Origin: Pseudomonadota bacterium | GTDB lineage: Bacteria; Pseudomonadota; Alphaproteobacteria; Sphingomonadales; Sphingomonadaceae | Assembly (NCBI GenBank): GCA_023433305.1 | Contig: JAEZCZ010000104.1 | Span: forward strand, 30,282-94,281 | Length of the DNA: 64,000 bases | Direction: 5' to 3' | Shown: one piece after another, positions 44,234-52,817 of the stretch | How the letters are laid out: every line of letters starts with the position of its first letter | Position numbering within the stretch: position 1 is the first letter of the stretch | Made by a program: the position numbers and the translations under genes | Notes under the pieces: generated by a model | Seen by the model: the letters and a program-made list of their open reading frames with translations, nothing else | Database searches by the model: none | What the model was told of the DNA's origin: nothing

Positions 44234-45661
44234 TCAGGTCTCGAGCTGGCGCAGGAGGCTCCGCACGTCGCCGTCCATGTCGGCGTCGCGCTGGCGCAAA
44301 TCCTCGATCAGCCGCACCGCGTGGATCACCGTAGAATGGTCGCGGCCACCGAACTTGCGCCCGATCTCGGGATAGGAGCGCGGGGTCAGCACTTTGGCGA
44401 GATACATCGCCACCTGCCGCGGACGCACCACCGCGCGGGCGCGGCGCTTGCTCGACATCTCGGCGCGGTCGATGCGGTAGAACTGGCACACCGTCCGCTG
44501 GATCTCGTCGATCGTGATCCGCCGGCGGTTGGCCGAGAGGATGTCGGTGAGCTGCTCTTCGGCGAGCTGGAGCGACACTTCCTGCCCCGTCAGCTGAGCA
44601 TAGGCGATCAACTTGTTGAGCCCGCCCACCAGCTCGCGGACGTTGCGGTTGATGGTGCGCGCCAGGAACTCGATCACGTCCTCGGGCACCGCGAGCGGCG
44701 CGAACCGCGTCAGCTTGCTGTGCAGGATCTGGCGGCGCAACTCGATGTCCGCCGCCTGGATATCGGCGACGAGACCCATCGAGAGGCGGCTCAGCAGACG
44801 CGGCTCAACCCCATCGAGCGCCTGCGGCGCGCGGTCGGCGGCGAACACCAGCCGTTTGCCCTCGGCGAGCAGCGCGTCGATCGTGTAGAGCAACTCTTCC
44901 TGCGCGCTGGCCTTGCCGATGATGAACTGGATGTCGTCGACCAGCAGCAGATCAAAGCCGCGCAGACGTGCCTTGAACTCCATCATCTCGTTCGACTTCA
45001 GCGCCTGGACGAACTCGACCATGAAGCGCTCGGCGCTGCAGTAGAAGATGCGCGCGCGCGGGTGCGCCTGGAGATAGGCGTGGCCGATCGCGTGCAGCAG
45101 GTGCGTTTTGCCCTGGCCGGTGGCGGCCTTGAGGTAAAGCGGGCTGAATTGCGGTTTCTCCGAGTTGGCCATCCGCTCGGCCGCGTTTTTCGCCAGCACG
45201 TTGGTCGTGCCGGTCACGAAGGCCGCGAACGTCAGCGATGGGTCGAGACCAACCGACGAGGTAAATCCGTCGTCGCCGATCGATTCCATCGCCCGCGCAT
45301 TGCCGAGCGCGCGGCCCAACAAGCCGTCGTTGGCGGCGCGGTGGCCGAACCCGTCCTCGCCGCGCAGGTCAAGGTCGGCAAGCTTGCGACGGCCCGGGTG
45401 GACGGCGATCTTGACGTTGCGCACTTCGCTGCGCGCAATCTTCCAGGCCAGCGAGAGGCGGTCCGCAAAGCGGTCCTGCACCCAGTTGGCCGAAAACTCG
45501 GTCGGCAGGAACAGGTGGAGCGTCCCCGTTTCCTTGCAGAAGCTGCCCAGCTGGATCGGTCGAATCCATTGGCTGAACAACTGGTGCCCCAGATCCTTGC
45601 GCAAGCCCTGGCTGATATCTGCCCAGTCGGCTGCAAGGTCGACGGCTTCCTGATCTTCCAT
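44234..45661 (-). CDS. dnaA: Chromosomal replication initiator DnaA
   Basis: A 475-residue initiator. Domain I is WADISQGLRKDLGHQLFSQW; the AAA+ core has ATGQGKTHLLHAIGHAY (Walker A), LLLVDDIQFI (Walker B) and SRLSMGLVADIQ (sensor/Arg finger region); domain IV ends with GGRDHSTVIHAVR, the DNA-box-binding signature. The ATG at 45659-45661 follows AGAGGGGAC, so longer in-frame starts are rejected. A long leader with a 10-bp hairpin lies upstream. It adjoins rpsT, as in many alphaproteobacteria. Confidence 0.97.
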   Translation of the reverse strand: MEDQEAVDLAADWADISQGLRKDLGHQLFSQWIRPIQLGSFCKETGTLHLFLPTEFSANWVQDRFADRLSLAWKIARSEVRNVKIAVHPGRRKLADLDLRGEDGFGHRAANDGLLGRALGNARAMESIGDDGFTSSVGLDPSLTFAAFVTGTTNVLAKNAAERMANSEKPQFSPLYLKAATGQGKTHLLHAIGHAYLQAHPRARIFYCSAERFMVEFVQALKSNEMMEFKARLRGFDLLLVDDIQFIIGKASAQEELLYTIDALLAEGKRLVFAADRAPQALDGVEPRLLSRLSMGLVADIQAADIELRRQILHSKLTRFAPLAVPEDVIEFLARTINRNVRELVGGLNKLIAYAQLTGQEVSLQLAEEQLTDILSANRRRITIDEIQRTVCQFYRIDRAEMSSKRRARAVVRPRQVAMYLAKVLTPRSYPEIGRKFGGRDHSTVIHAVRLIEDLRQRDADMDGDVRSLLRQLET

Positions 45662-46070
45662 AGTCCCCTCTGCGGCATCGCTCTTGGCCGATCCCAACCG
45701 GCCGGCATGCGGTCCCATACGAATCATTGACCTCATCCTCCCCCGAAAGGCCTGCCTCGACATTGACATGACGCGGAACCCAAAGGTCCCCCGCCCCGCA
45801 ATTCATCCTCGAATTGCGGGTCGTCCCGATCATGATCTCGTCAAGTTTTCGATCGACGCGACCCGGTCGACCGAGGCCTGTTATGGACGGGTCGCGGCGC
45901 GTCGCAAGACCGGCTTCTTAAAAAAAGTGAAATATACCGGCTTGACTCGTCTGTAAGCCGCAGCCCCACGTTCAACTACTTGAAACGGCTGGAAAATCCG
46001 GCCTTTCGGCGGCGAATCGCGGGATTTCCTTTTGTTTCCGGGGAGGTGCTTCGGCGGCTCTCGCAGGTGC
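45662..46070. other. dnaA leader and promoter region
   Basis: About 410 bp without a gene between dnaA and the rpsT terminator. It contains the hairpin at 45795-45820 and an AT-rich block around 45918-45936 (TTAAAAAAAG then AATATA), which read leftward gives TATATT as a possible -10 for dnaA, with only a weak -35. No cluster of DnaA boxes (TTATNCACA) was found. Confidence 0.5.
45795..45820. promoter_or_regulatory. 10-bp perfect hairpin in the dnaA leader
   Basis: CCCGCAATTC (45795-45804) and GAATTGCGGG (45811-45820) pair perfectly around ATCCTC, 134-159 bp before the dnaA ATG. If transcription starts upstream near 45925 it would fold in the dnaA leader RNA, or it could bind a dimeric regulator as DNA. 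Confidence 0.45.
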
Positions 46071-46071
46071 G

Positions 46072-46099
46072 AAAAAGGCCGGTGGAAAACCCACCGGCC
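46072..46099 (-). terminator. Intrinsic terminator of rpsT
   Basis: GGCCGGTGG (46077-46085) and CCACCGGCC (46091-46099) form a 9-bp stem with a five-base loop; on the minus strand TTTTT follows. It lies 43 bp after the rpsT stop and insulates dnaA from rpsT transcription. Confidence 0.9.
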
Positions 46100-46141
46100 T
46101 CGTTCCAATTCCGTTCCGTGGTTAACCCCGCGGGGATCGAA

Positions 46142-46402
46142 TCAGAGCGACGCGACTCGCTTGCTGAGTCGGCTCATCTTGCGCGCTACGGTGTTCTTGT
46201 GGAGCACGCCGCGCGCCACGCCGCGGGCCATCTCCGGCTGGGCGGCCTGGAGCGCGGTCTTGGCGGCATCCTTGTCGCCGGCCTCGAGCGCGGTCTCGAC
46301 CTTCTTCACGAAGCTGCGAATGCGGCTAATGCGGGCGCCGTTGATCTCGGCCCGATTCTCGTTGCGGCGGATGCGCTTCTTGGCTTGCGGCGTATTGGCC
46401 AT
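46142..46402 (-). CDS. rpsT: 30S ribosomal protein S20
   Basis: An 86-residue basic protein: [20 protein letters not shown] and [19 protein letters not shown] are diagnostic for bS20, which binds 16S rRNA early in assembly. It has its own intrinsic terminator and lies between mutM and dnaA, all on the same strand, a common alphaproteobacterial order. Confidence 0.97.
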   Translation of the reverse strand: MANTPQAKKRIRRNENRAEINGARISRIRSFVKKVETALEAGDKDAAKTALQAAQPEMARGVARGVLHKNTVARKMSRLSKRVASL

Positions 46403-46528
46403 GTCTGTCCTTACCTCGGGCCGCTCATCGCGCGGCCGAAACCATCTCTAAACGTTCACGGAAACGGCAGTTTCCCGCCGGAAAGCGGCGCCCTTAGCGG
46501 CGAGGGGCCGAATCGTCAAGCAAAGCCC

Positions 46529-47344
46529 TCATTTCTGGCACTTCGGGCAGAACCACGTGCTACGCCCACCCTGGACGATACGCTTGACCGTGCCCCCGCA
46601 AGGCGGCCGGCACGGCTTGCCTTCCCGTCCATACACATCGAACCGGCTCGCGAAATAGCCGAGCTCGCCATCGGGCCGGGCATAGTCCCGCAAGGTCGAG
46701 CCCCCGTCACCGATCGCTTGCTCGAGCACCGCGCGGATCGCCGGCACGAGACGTTCGAGCGCCGGTCGGGTCACCTTGCCCGCGGGCCTGCGCGGGTCGA
46801 TACGCGCCCGGAACAGCGCCTCGCAGACATAGATGTTGCCGAGCCCCGCCACGATCCGCTGATCGAGCAGCATCGGCTTGATGGCCGGTTTCCGGTCCTT
46901 CAGAGCCGCCCGCAGGTGCTCCACCGTCAGGCCAGGGCCAAGCGGCTCCGGGCCCATCGTCGCGAAAGCGGGCCACTGGTCGAGCGCCTCGGTATCGACA
47001 AGGTCGACGAACCCGAAGCGGCGCGGGTCGTGAAGCGCAAGGCGATGCGCGGCGGTCTCGAGCACGAGATGATCGTGCTTGGCGGTCTCGTTCGGATCGA
47101 TCCGCCAGCGTCCGCTCATGCCGAGATGGAACACCAGCGTCGTCGCGCGATCGGTGTGGATCAGGCCGTACTTCGCGCGCCGGCCAAGGCCCGTCACTTG
47201 CGCTCCCGTCAGGTTCTGGACCAGCCCTTCGGGGAAGGGGAACCGCATGTCGGGCCGATTGAGCGCCACCCGCTCGATCCGCGCGCCGTCGAGAACACGC
47301 GTAAGGCCGCGTACGGTCGTCTCGACTTCGGGAAGCTCGGGCAT
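46529..47344 (-). CDS. mutM: Formamidopyrimidine-DNA glycosylase
   Basis: A 271-residue enzyme excising 8-oxoguanine and ring-opened purines. The N-terminal PELPEVETTVRGL supplies the catalytic proline and glutamate; VFHLGMSGRW and QRIVAGLGNIYVCEALF are core motifs, and the C-terminal zinc finger is CRPPCGGTVKR...FCPKC. It diverges from the DMT transporter gene across 70 bp. This gene normally neighbours ubiE in alphaproteobacteria, as here with one gene between. Confidence 0.97.
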   Translation of the reverse strand: MPELPEVETTVRGLTRVLDGARIERVALNRPDMRFPFPEGLVQNLTGAQVTGLGRRAKYGLIHTDRATTLVFHLGMSGRWRIDPNETAKHDHLVLETAAHRLALHDPRRFGFVDLVDTEALDQWPAFATMGPEPLGPGLTVEHLRAALKDRKPAIKPMLLDQRIVAGLGNIYVCEALFRARIDPRRPAGKVTRPALERLVPAIRAVLEQAIGDGGSTLRDYARPDGELGYFASRFDVYGREGKPCRPPCGGTVKRIVQGGRSTWFCPKCQK

Positions 47345-47414
47345 CGCGCGGCGTTAGCGACGCAGCGCGGCATTGTCATCGCCAAGCCCGCGTGCCCGCT
47401 CTAAGGGGCGCCCG

Positions 47415-48359
47415 ATGCAGCTCGACCGTCGCCATGCCCAGGCCTTCGCCATGCTCGGCATCGTGATGGTGCTGTGGGCGGGCAATTCGATCGTCGCCCG
47501 CGCGGTGCGGCATGACGTCGCACCGTTCACGCTCGCCTTCCTGCGTTGGGCGGGGGCCAGCCTCGTGGTGGCACCCTTTGCCATCCGGCCGCTGGTTCGC
47601 GACTGGCCCGCGATCCTCAGGGGCTGGAAGCCGCTGTTGCTGCTCGGCGTGCTCGGGATCGGCACCTTTAACGCGCTGCTTTATTCGGGCCTGCAACACA
47701 CGACCGCGACCAACGCCCTGCTTCTCCAGGCCGCCACCCCCGCGGTCATGGTGTTCCTCGACCGCGTCCTGTTCGGCGTCCGCGCGCGCGGCTGGCAGAC
47801 GGTCGGCGTCGCCGCCTCGATGCTCGGCGTGCTGGTGATCGTCTTCAGGGGCGATGCGTCCGCCGCTTTCAGCCTGCGCTTCGGGCTCGGCGACGCGCTG
47901 ATCCTGGTCTCGGTCCTGGTATGGTCGCTCTACACGGTGTTCCTGCGCCTGCGTCCCGAGATCTCGCCGACCAGCTTCATCGCGGTGACCTTCTTCATCG
48001 GCGTTGCCATGATGGCGCCGCTCGCCGCCTGGGAATGGCAGGCGGGCGCCCGGATCGAATGGCGGGCGCCGATCGTCGCCGCCGTGCTCTACGTCGCGCT
48101 GCTGCCTTCGCTGCTCTCGTACTTCATCTACAACCACGCGACCGCCATCGTCGGCCCGGCGCAGGCCGGCCAGGCCATCACGCTGATGCCGCTGTTCGGC
48201 GCGTTCCTCTCGGCCGCCCTGCTCGGCGAGCGGCTCCATTCGTTTCACTTCGCCGGCATGGCGCTGATCCTTGCGGGGATCGCGCTCAGCCTGGTGACGA
48301 CGCGGGCACAAGAGCCGGCTGGCGCCGCGGCGGGGCGCTCGCTAGAGGATCGGGCATGA
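47415..48359 (+). CDS. DMT-family (EamA) transporter
   Basis: A 314-residue inner-membrane protein with ten predicted spans as two EamA repeats (AFAMLGIVMVLWAGNSIVAR... and GLGDALILVSVLVWSLYTVF...). Conserved proline/glycine turns such as YSGLQHTTATNALLLQAATP and GPAQAGQAITLMPLFGAFL are typical. It probably exports a metabolite; substrate unknown. ATG 47415 is preferred over a start 42 bp upstream. It ends within the ATG of ubiE (ATGA overlap), so it is embedded in the mutM-ubiE-ubiB region. Confidence 0.9.
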   Translation: MQLDRRHAQAFAMLGIVMVLWAGNSIVARAVRHDVAPFTLAFLRWAGASLVVAPFAIRPLVRDWPAILRGWKPLLLLGVLGIGTFNALLYSGLQHTTATNALLLQAATPAVMVFLDRVLFGVRARGWQTVGVAASMLGVLVIVFRGDASAAFSLRFGLGDALILVSVLVWSLYTVFLRLRPEISPTSFIAVTFFIGVAMMAPLAAWEWQAGARIEWRAPIVAAVLYVALLPSLLSYFIYNHATAIVGPAQAGQAITLMPLFGAFLSAALLGERLHSFHFAGMALILAGIALSLVTTRAQEPAGAAAGRSLEDRA

Positions 48360-49087
48360 GCGAAACCGTCTCCTTCGGATACCAGACCGTCGATCCCGAC
48401 GAGAAGACCCGCCGCGTGGGCGCCGTGTTCTCGAACGTAGCCTCCAAGTACGACGTGATGAACGATGCGATGTCCGCCGGCCTGCACCGCCTGTGGAAGG
48501 ATCAGTTCGTCCGCCGGGTGAAGCCCCAGCCGGGCGAGACGATCCTGGACATGGCGGGCGGCACGGGCGACATCGCCTTCCGCATGGCGGATCGCGGCGC
48601 GAACGTGACGGTCGCGGACATCAACCAGGAAATGCTCGACGTCGGCATCGAGCGCGCGGTGAAACGCGGCATCGATACCCTGGTATGGTCGCGCCAGAAC
48701 GCGGAACAGTTGTCCTATCCCGACCGGAGCTTCGACGCCTACACCGTCGCTTTCGGCATCCGGAACGTCACGCATATCGACCAGGCGCTGGCCGAGGCAT
48801 TCCGCGTCCTGAAGTTCGGTGGGCGGTTCTTCTGCCTGGAGTTCTCGACCACCGAATGGCCGGGGTTCAAGGATGCGTACGATTTCTATTCGCACAAGAT
48901 CGTCCCGCAGCTCGGCAAGGCCATCGCGCATGACGAGGACAGCTACCGGTACCTGATCGAATCGATCCGCCGCTTCCCCACGATGCCCGAGTTCGAGCGC
49001 ATGATCCGCGCAGCCGGTTTCGAGCGGACCCGGGTAGAGCCGATCCTCGGCGGCCTCGTCGCGATCCATTCGGGGTGGAAGCTCTGA
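48356..49087 (+). CDS. ubiE: Ubiquinone/menaquinone C-methyltransferase
   Basis: A 243-residue SAM-dependent methyltransferase for the C-methylation step of ubiquinone synthesis. VGAVFSNVASKYDVMNDAMS is the family entry motif, LDMAGGTGDIAFRM the SAM site, and FGIRNVTHIDQALAEAFRVL the conserved post-core region. Overlaps the transporter upstream and ubiB downstream, forming a tight ubiquinone operon. Confidence 0.97.
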   Translation: MSETVSFGYQTVDPDEKTRRVGAVFSNVASKYDVMNDAMSAGLHRLWKDQFVRRVKPQPGETILDMAGGTGDIAFRMADRGANVTVADINQEMLDVGIERAVKRGIDTLVWSRQNAEQLSYPDRSFDAYTVAFGIRNVTHIDQALAEAFRVLKFGGRFFCLEFSTTEWPGFKDAYDFYSHKIVPQLGKAIAHDEDSYRYLIESIRRFPTMPEFERMIRAAGFERTRVEPILGGLVAIHSGWKL

Positions 49088-50640
49088 CCCAGCCTGCAAC
49101 CCACATCTGGCGCCTGCTCAAGTGGGGGCGCACCTTGGCACGCCATGGCGCGCTGCGCGGCGTAGAGGCCGATCTCAACACCCCTCCCCAAGTCCGGCGG
49201 CTCGTTCGCATCGCGCGATTCGGCACCCGGCAGCCGCGCGTGCCCGATTACGCGGCGGCGTTCCAGGAGATCGGGCCCGCGGCAATCAAGCTCGGCCAGA
49301 CGCTCGCCACCCGGCCCGATCTGGTCGGTGACGAGGCGGCGCATAACCTGCTGAGCCTGCAGGACAGCCTTGCACCCGTCTCCTTCGACCTCATTCGCGC
49401 GGACATCGAACGAAGCTTCGAGGCGCCGATCGAGACGGTCTTTGCCGAAATCGATCCGATTCCCGTCGGCTCGGCCTCGATCGCTCAGGTCCACAAGGCG
49501 GTCACCAACGAGGGGCGCACCGTGGCCATCAAGGTGCTCCGCCCGGGTATTCGCGAGCGTTTCGCCCGCGATATCGACACTTACGAATGGTCCGCCGCCC
49601 ATCTCGAGGCGCTCGGCGGCGAGGCCCGGCGGCTCCGACCCCGGCTGACTATCGCCAACTTCAAGCGCTGGACCAACCGCGAGCTCGACTTGCGGCGCGA
49701 GGCCGCTTCGGCGTCGGAATTGGCCGAGGCGATGAAGGGCTTCGAAGGCTACTGCGTTCCGTCGATCGACTGGGACCGCACCAACGGCCGGGTCATGACG
49801 ATCGAGTGGATCGACGGCATCAAGATCGGCGACGTCGAGGCGCTCAAGGCCGCGGGCCACGACCTCCCGCAACTTGCCCATCGGTTGGTGCTCGCGTTCC
49901 TCACCCAGGCCATCAGCGCCGGCTTCTTCCACGCCGACATGCACCAGGGGAACCTGTTCGTGCGGCCCGACGGGACGATCGTGGCGATCGATTTCGGCAT
50001 CATGGGCCGGATCGATCGGCGCGCCCGGCAGTGGCTGGCCGAAATCCTCTACGGTCTCACCACTGGCAACTATCGCCGCGTGGCCGAAATCCACTTCGAG
50101 GCGCAATACGTGCCGAGCTATCACTCGGTCGAGGAGTTCGCGACCGCGCTGCGCGCCGTCGGGGAGCCGATGCGCGGCAAGCCGGTGTCGGAGCTCTCGG
50201 TCGGGATGATGCTCGACGGGCTTTTTGCGATTACGCGCGATTTCGACATGCAGACGCAGCCTCACTTGCTGCTGCTGCAGAAGACCATGGTCATGGTCGA
50301 AGGCATCGCCCGCCAGCTCCACCCCGACATCAACATGTGGGACGTTTCCGCGCCGTTCGTACGAAACTGGATTCGCGACGAGCTGGGGCCGGAATCGGCG
50401 CTTGCCGACAAGATCCGCGAAGATGTCGGCACATTGCTTCGACTGCCCGAGCTGATCCGCCGCATCGAGGACCGCTATCCTCCGCGCGGCGGCGCGCCCG
50501 AGCAGCCGCCTTTGCCGGAGATCGAGCTGGTCTGGGAACGACCGATGCGGCAGAGGACCCACTGGCTCGGCTATGTCGCGGCGCTGCTCGCAGGAGGCGC
50601 GTTGGCCTGGGCCGCGACCGCCGCGGGCTGGCTGGGCTAG
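49075..50640 (+). CDS. ubiB: Ubiquinone biosynthesis protein UbiB (ABC1/ADCK kinase-like)
   Basis: A 521-residue atypical kinase/ATPase supporting ubiquinone synthesis. EIGPAAIKLGQTLATRPDLV is the family KxGQ motif, IPVGSASIAQVHKAV the Ala-rich nucleotide loop, and FFHADMHQGNLFVRPDG plus AIDFGIMG the catalytic and metal-binding parts. The C-terminus has a membrane anchor (YVAALLAGGALAWAATAAGW). The start is uncertain: the GTG at 49075 overlaps ubiE by 13 bp; a CTG at 49084 would match the usual family N-terminus (LTQPATHIWRLLKWGR) better. Confidence 0.95.
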   Translation: MEALTQPATHIWRLLKWGRTLARHGALRGVEADLNTPPQVRRLVRIARFGTRQPRVPDYAAAFQEIGPAAIKLGQTLATRPDLVGDEAAHNLLSLQDSLAPVSFDLIRADIERSFEAPIETVFAEIDPIPVGSASIAQVHKAVTNEGRTVAIKVLRPGIRERFARDIDTYEWSAAHLEALGGEARRLRPRLTIANFKRWTNRELDLRREAASASELAEAMKGFEGYCVPSIDWDRTNGRVMTIEWIDGIKIGDVEALKAAGHDLPQLAHRLVLAFLTQAISAGFFHADMHQGNLFVRPDGTIVAIDFGIMGRIDRRARQWLAEILYGLTTGNYRRVAEIHFEAQYVPSYHSVEEFATALRAVGEPMRGKPVSELSVGMMLDGLFAITRDFDMQTQPHLLLLQKTMVMVEGIARQLHPDINMWDVSAPFVRNWIRDELGPESALADKIREDVGTLLRLPELIRRIEDRYPPRGGAPEQPPLPEIELVWERPMRQRTHWLGYVAALLAGGALAWAATAAGWLG

Positions 50641-50702
50641 GAAAAACTTAACCACCGCACGGCAAGCATCGCGCGGGCTGGCCATGGGAGGGCAGCAAAG
50701 CT

Positions 50703-50716
50703 AGGCTCGCGAGCCT
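50703..50716. promoter_or_regulatory. 14-bp perfect palindrome before coaBC
   Basis: AGGCTCGCGAGCCT reads the same on both strands, 33 bp before the coaBC ATG. It could be an operator or a small RNA hairpin near the ribosome-binding region; no regulator is known. Confidence 0.35.
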
Positions 50717-50748
50717 GCGCATTGTGCCGGAGGGAACTGCACCGCCAG

Positions 50749-52350
50749 ATGGTCGCGCCGCGTATCCTGCTCGTCGTGGGCGGCGGTATTGCCGCCTACA
50801 AGTCGTGCGAGCTCGTTCGGCTGATCCGCAAGGGCGGCGGCGAGGTCACTTGCGTGCTGACCGACGGCGGGGCGCAGTTCGTCACGCCGATGAGCCTCGC
50901 GGCGCTCTCCGAGAACCAGGTCCATTCCTCGCTGTGGGACCTGAAGGACGAGGCCGAGATCGGGCACATCCAGCTCAGCCGCCAGGCCGACCTGGTCGTC
51001 GTCTGCCCGGCCACCGCGGACTTGCTCGCCAAGATGGCCGCGGGCATCGCCGATGATCTCGGCACCACGCTTATCCTCGCGACCGACAAGCCGGTGCTCG
51101 CGGTTCCGGCAATGAACGTGCGGATGTGGGAGCACGCGGCCACGCAGCGGAACGTCGCCTGGCTCCGGCAGGCGGGCGTCCACGTGATGCAGCCCGACGA
51201 GGGCGAGATGGCTTGCGGCGAGTTCGGCCCGGGCCGCTTGCCCGAGCCGGAGATGGTCTGGCTCGAGATCGCCGACATCCTCGGGCTCGACCCGGGCCAC
51301 GCTCGCGCACGCGACGTCGCCGCGCATGTCGAGGCGCTCGAGCCGGAAGAGGCGGAGGAGGCGCCCGAGCCCGCGGAGCCCAGGCAGGGCGGTCTCGCGG
51401 GCCTGCTTGCCTCGATCATCCCGCGCAGCACGCCGCGCCGGATCGAGCAGCAGGAAGTCGCGTACGACGAGCCCGACTTCGCGGCCGAGCTGCCCGCGGA
51501 ACTCGCTCCGGACTTTGAGCCCGACCTCTCGGGCGGCCCCGTCCTGGCCACGAAAGGCAAGGCCCGCTCCGCGCCACCGACCGACCGCGAGGCCATCAAT
51601 CATCAGATCAGCGCCAACCAGGTCGCGCCCGAACCGGTCGACAGCGCGCCGGTCTTCGATCCGCTCGAGGGCCAGCCTGACTTCGCCGAAGAACCCGAGC
51701 ACCGCCCGCTTTACGGCAAGCACGTGCTTGTCACCGCGGGCCCGACGCATGAGCCCATCGATCCCGTGCGCTACATCGCCAACCGATCGAGCGGGAAGCA
51801 GGGCTTCGCGATTGCCGCCGCCGCCGCCGCGGCCGGTGCGCGCGTGACGCTCGTTTCGGGGCCGGTCGCGCTCGCGACACCGCCGGGCGTCGATCGGATC
51901 GACGTCGAGAGCGCCGAGGAGATGGCCGCGGCGGTCAAGGCCGCGTTGCCGGTCGATGCGGCGGTCATGGTCGCTGCCGTGGCGGATTGGCGGGCCAAGG
52001 ATTTCGCGCCCGAGAAGATCAAGAAGCGCGGCTCGGCACCGCCGGCGCTGCTGCTCACCGAGAACCCTGACATCCTCGCCACCCTCGCCGCTGCCCAGCA
52101 ACGGCCACGGTTGCTCATCGGCTTCGCCGCCGAAACCGAAGACCTGCTCGCCAATGCCCAGCGCAAGCGCAAGACCAAGGGGGTGGACTGGATCGTCGCC
52201 AACGACGTATCGGGCGGCACGATGGGCGGAGACGACAATACGGTCCACCTCGTCAGCGAAGGCAAGGTCGAGGACTGGGAACCGATGAGCAAGCAGGCGG
52301 TCGCGCATCGCCTCGTCGAAAGAATGGGCGAGGCGCTCGCGGATGGCTGA
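50749..52350 (+). CDS. coaBC: Bifunctional CoaBC (phosphopantothenoylcysteine synthetase/decarboxylase) with long linker
   Basis: Makes 4'-phosphopantetheine for coenzyme A. The N-terminal decarboxylase (about residues 1-184) has [36 protein letters not shown] and the catalytic Cys in [16 protein letters not shown]. The C-terminal synthetase (from about 321) has [30 protein letters not shown] and [19 protein letters not shown]. Between them is an unusual 135-residue acidic, Pro-rich linker (for example [18 protein letters not shown]) absent from the standard about 400-residue form. The ATG at 50749 was used, though a TTG at 50722 and GGAGG at 50729 leave the start open. It overlaps dut by 8 bp. 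Confidence 0.94.
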   Translation: MVAPRILLVVGGGIAAYKSCELVRLIRKGGGEVTCVLTDGGAQFVTPMSLAALSENQVHSSLWDLKDEAEIGHIQLSRQADLVVVCPATADLLAKMAAGIADDLGTTLILATDKPVLAVPAMNVRMWEHAATQRNVAWLRQAGVHVMQPDEGEMACGEFGPGRLPEPEMVWLEIADILGLDPGHARARDVAAHVEALEPEEAEEAPEPAEPRQGGLAGLLASIIPRSTPRRIEQQEVAYDEPDFAAELPAELAPDFEPDLSGGPVLATKGKARSAPPTDREAINHQISANQVAPEPVDSAPVFDPLEGQPDFAEEPEHRPLYGKHVLVTAGPTHEPIDPVRYIANRSSGKQGFAIAAAAAAAGARVTLVSGPVALATPPGVDRIDVESAEEMAAAVKAALPVDAAVMVAAVADWRAKDFAPEKIKKRGSAPPALLLTENPDILATLAAAQQRPRLLIGFAAETEDLLANAQRKRKTKGVDWIVANDVSGGTMGGDDNTVHLVSEGKVEDWEPMSKQAVAHRLVERMGEALADG

Positions 52351-52804
52351 GCCCGTTGGCGTGCGGATCAAGCGCCTGCCGCATGGGGAAGGGCTGGCAT
52401 TGCCGACCTATGCCACGCCCGGCGCGGCGGGCATGGACATTCTCGCCGCCGAAGCCGTCACGCTGGAGCCCGGTGCCCGCCATGCCCTCGCGAGCGGCTT
52501 CGCCGTGGCGATTCCCGATGGCTACGAAATCCAGGTCCGCCCGCGTTCGGGCCTGGCGCTCAAGCACGGCATCGCGGTGCCGAACACCCCGGGCACGATC
52601 GACAGCGACTATCGCGGCGAGCTCAAGATCATCCTCATCAACCATGGGGACGAGGCCTTCGCGATCGCGCGCGGCGACCGGGTGGCGCAGCTCGTGCTCG
52701 CGCCGGTTACCCGGGCCGCATGGGAGGAGGTGGTCGAGCTCGACGACACCGCGCGGGGAACCGGCGGCTTCGGCTCGACCGGAGGGCACGCCCGGCTGGC
52801 GTGA
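52343..52804 (+). CDS. dut: dUTP diphosphatase
   Basis: A 153-residue trimeric dUTPase that keeps uracil out of DNA and makes dUMP for thymidylate. Five motifs are visible: [53 protein letters not shown] and the Gly-rich C-terminal arm [11 protein letters not shown]. The ATG lies within the end of coaBC, so translation is coupled. The coaBC-dut order is conserved widely. Confidence 0.97.
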   Translation: MAEPVGVRIKRLPHGEGLALPTYATPGAAGMDILAAEAVTLEPGARHALASGFAVAIPDGYEIQVRPRSGLALKHGIAVPNTPGTIDSDYRGELKIILINHGDEAFAIARGDRVAQLVLAPVTRAAWEEVVELDDTARGTGGFGSTGGHARLA

Positions 52805-52817
52805 CGTGCCTGTCGGG

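Noticed and set aside
45662..46141. Chromosome origin (oriC) next to dnaA.
   Set aside because: No cluster of TTATNCACA-like boxes or DnaA-type AT-rich unwinding region was found; in many alphaproteobacteria the origin is not beside dnaA.
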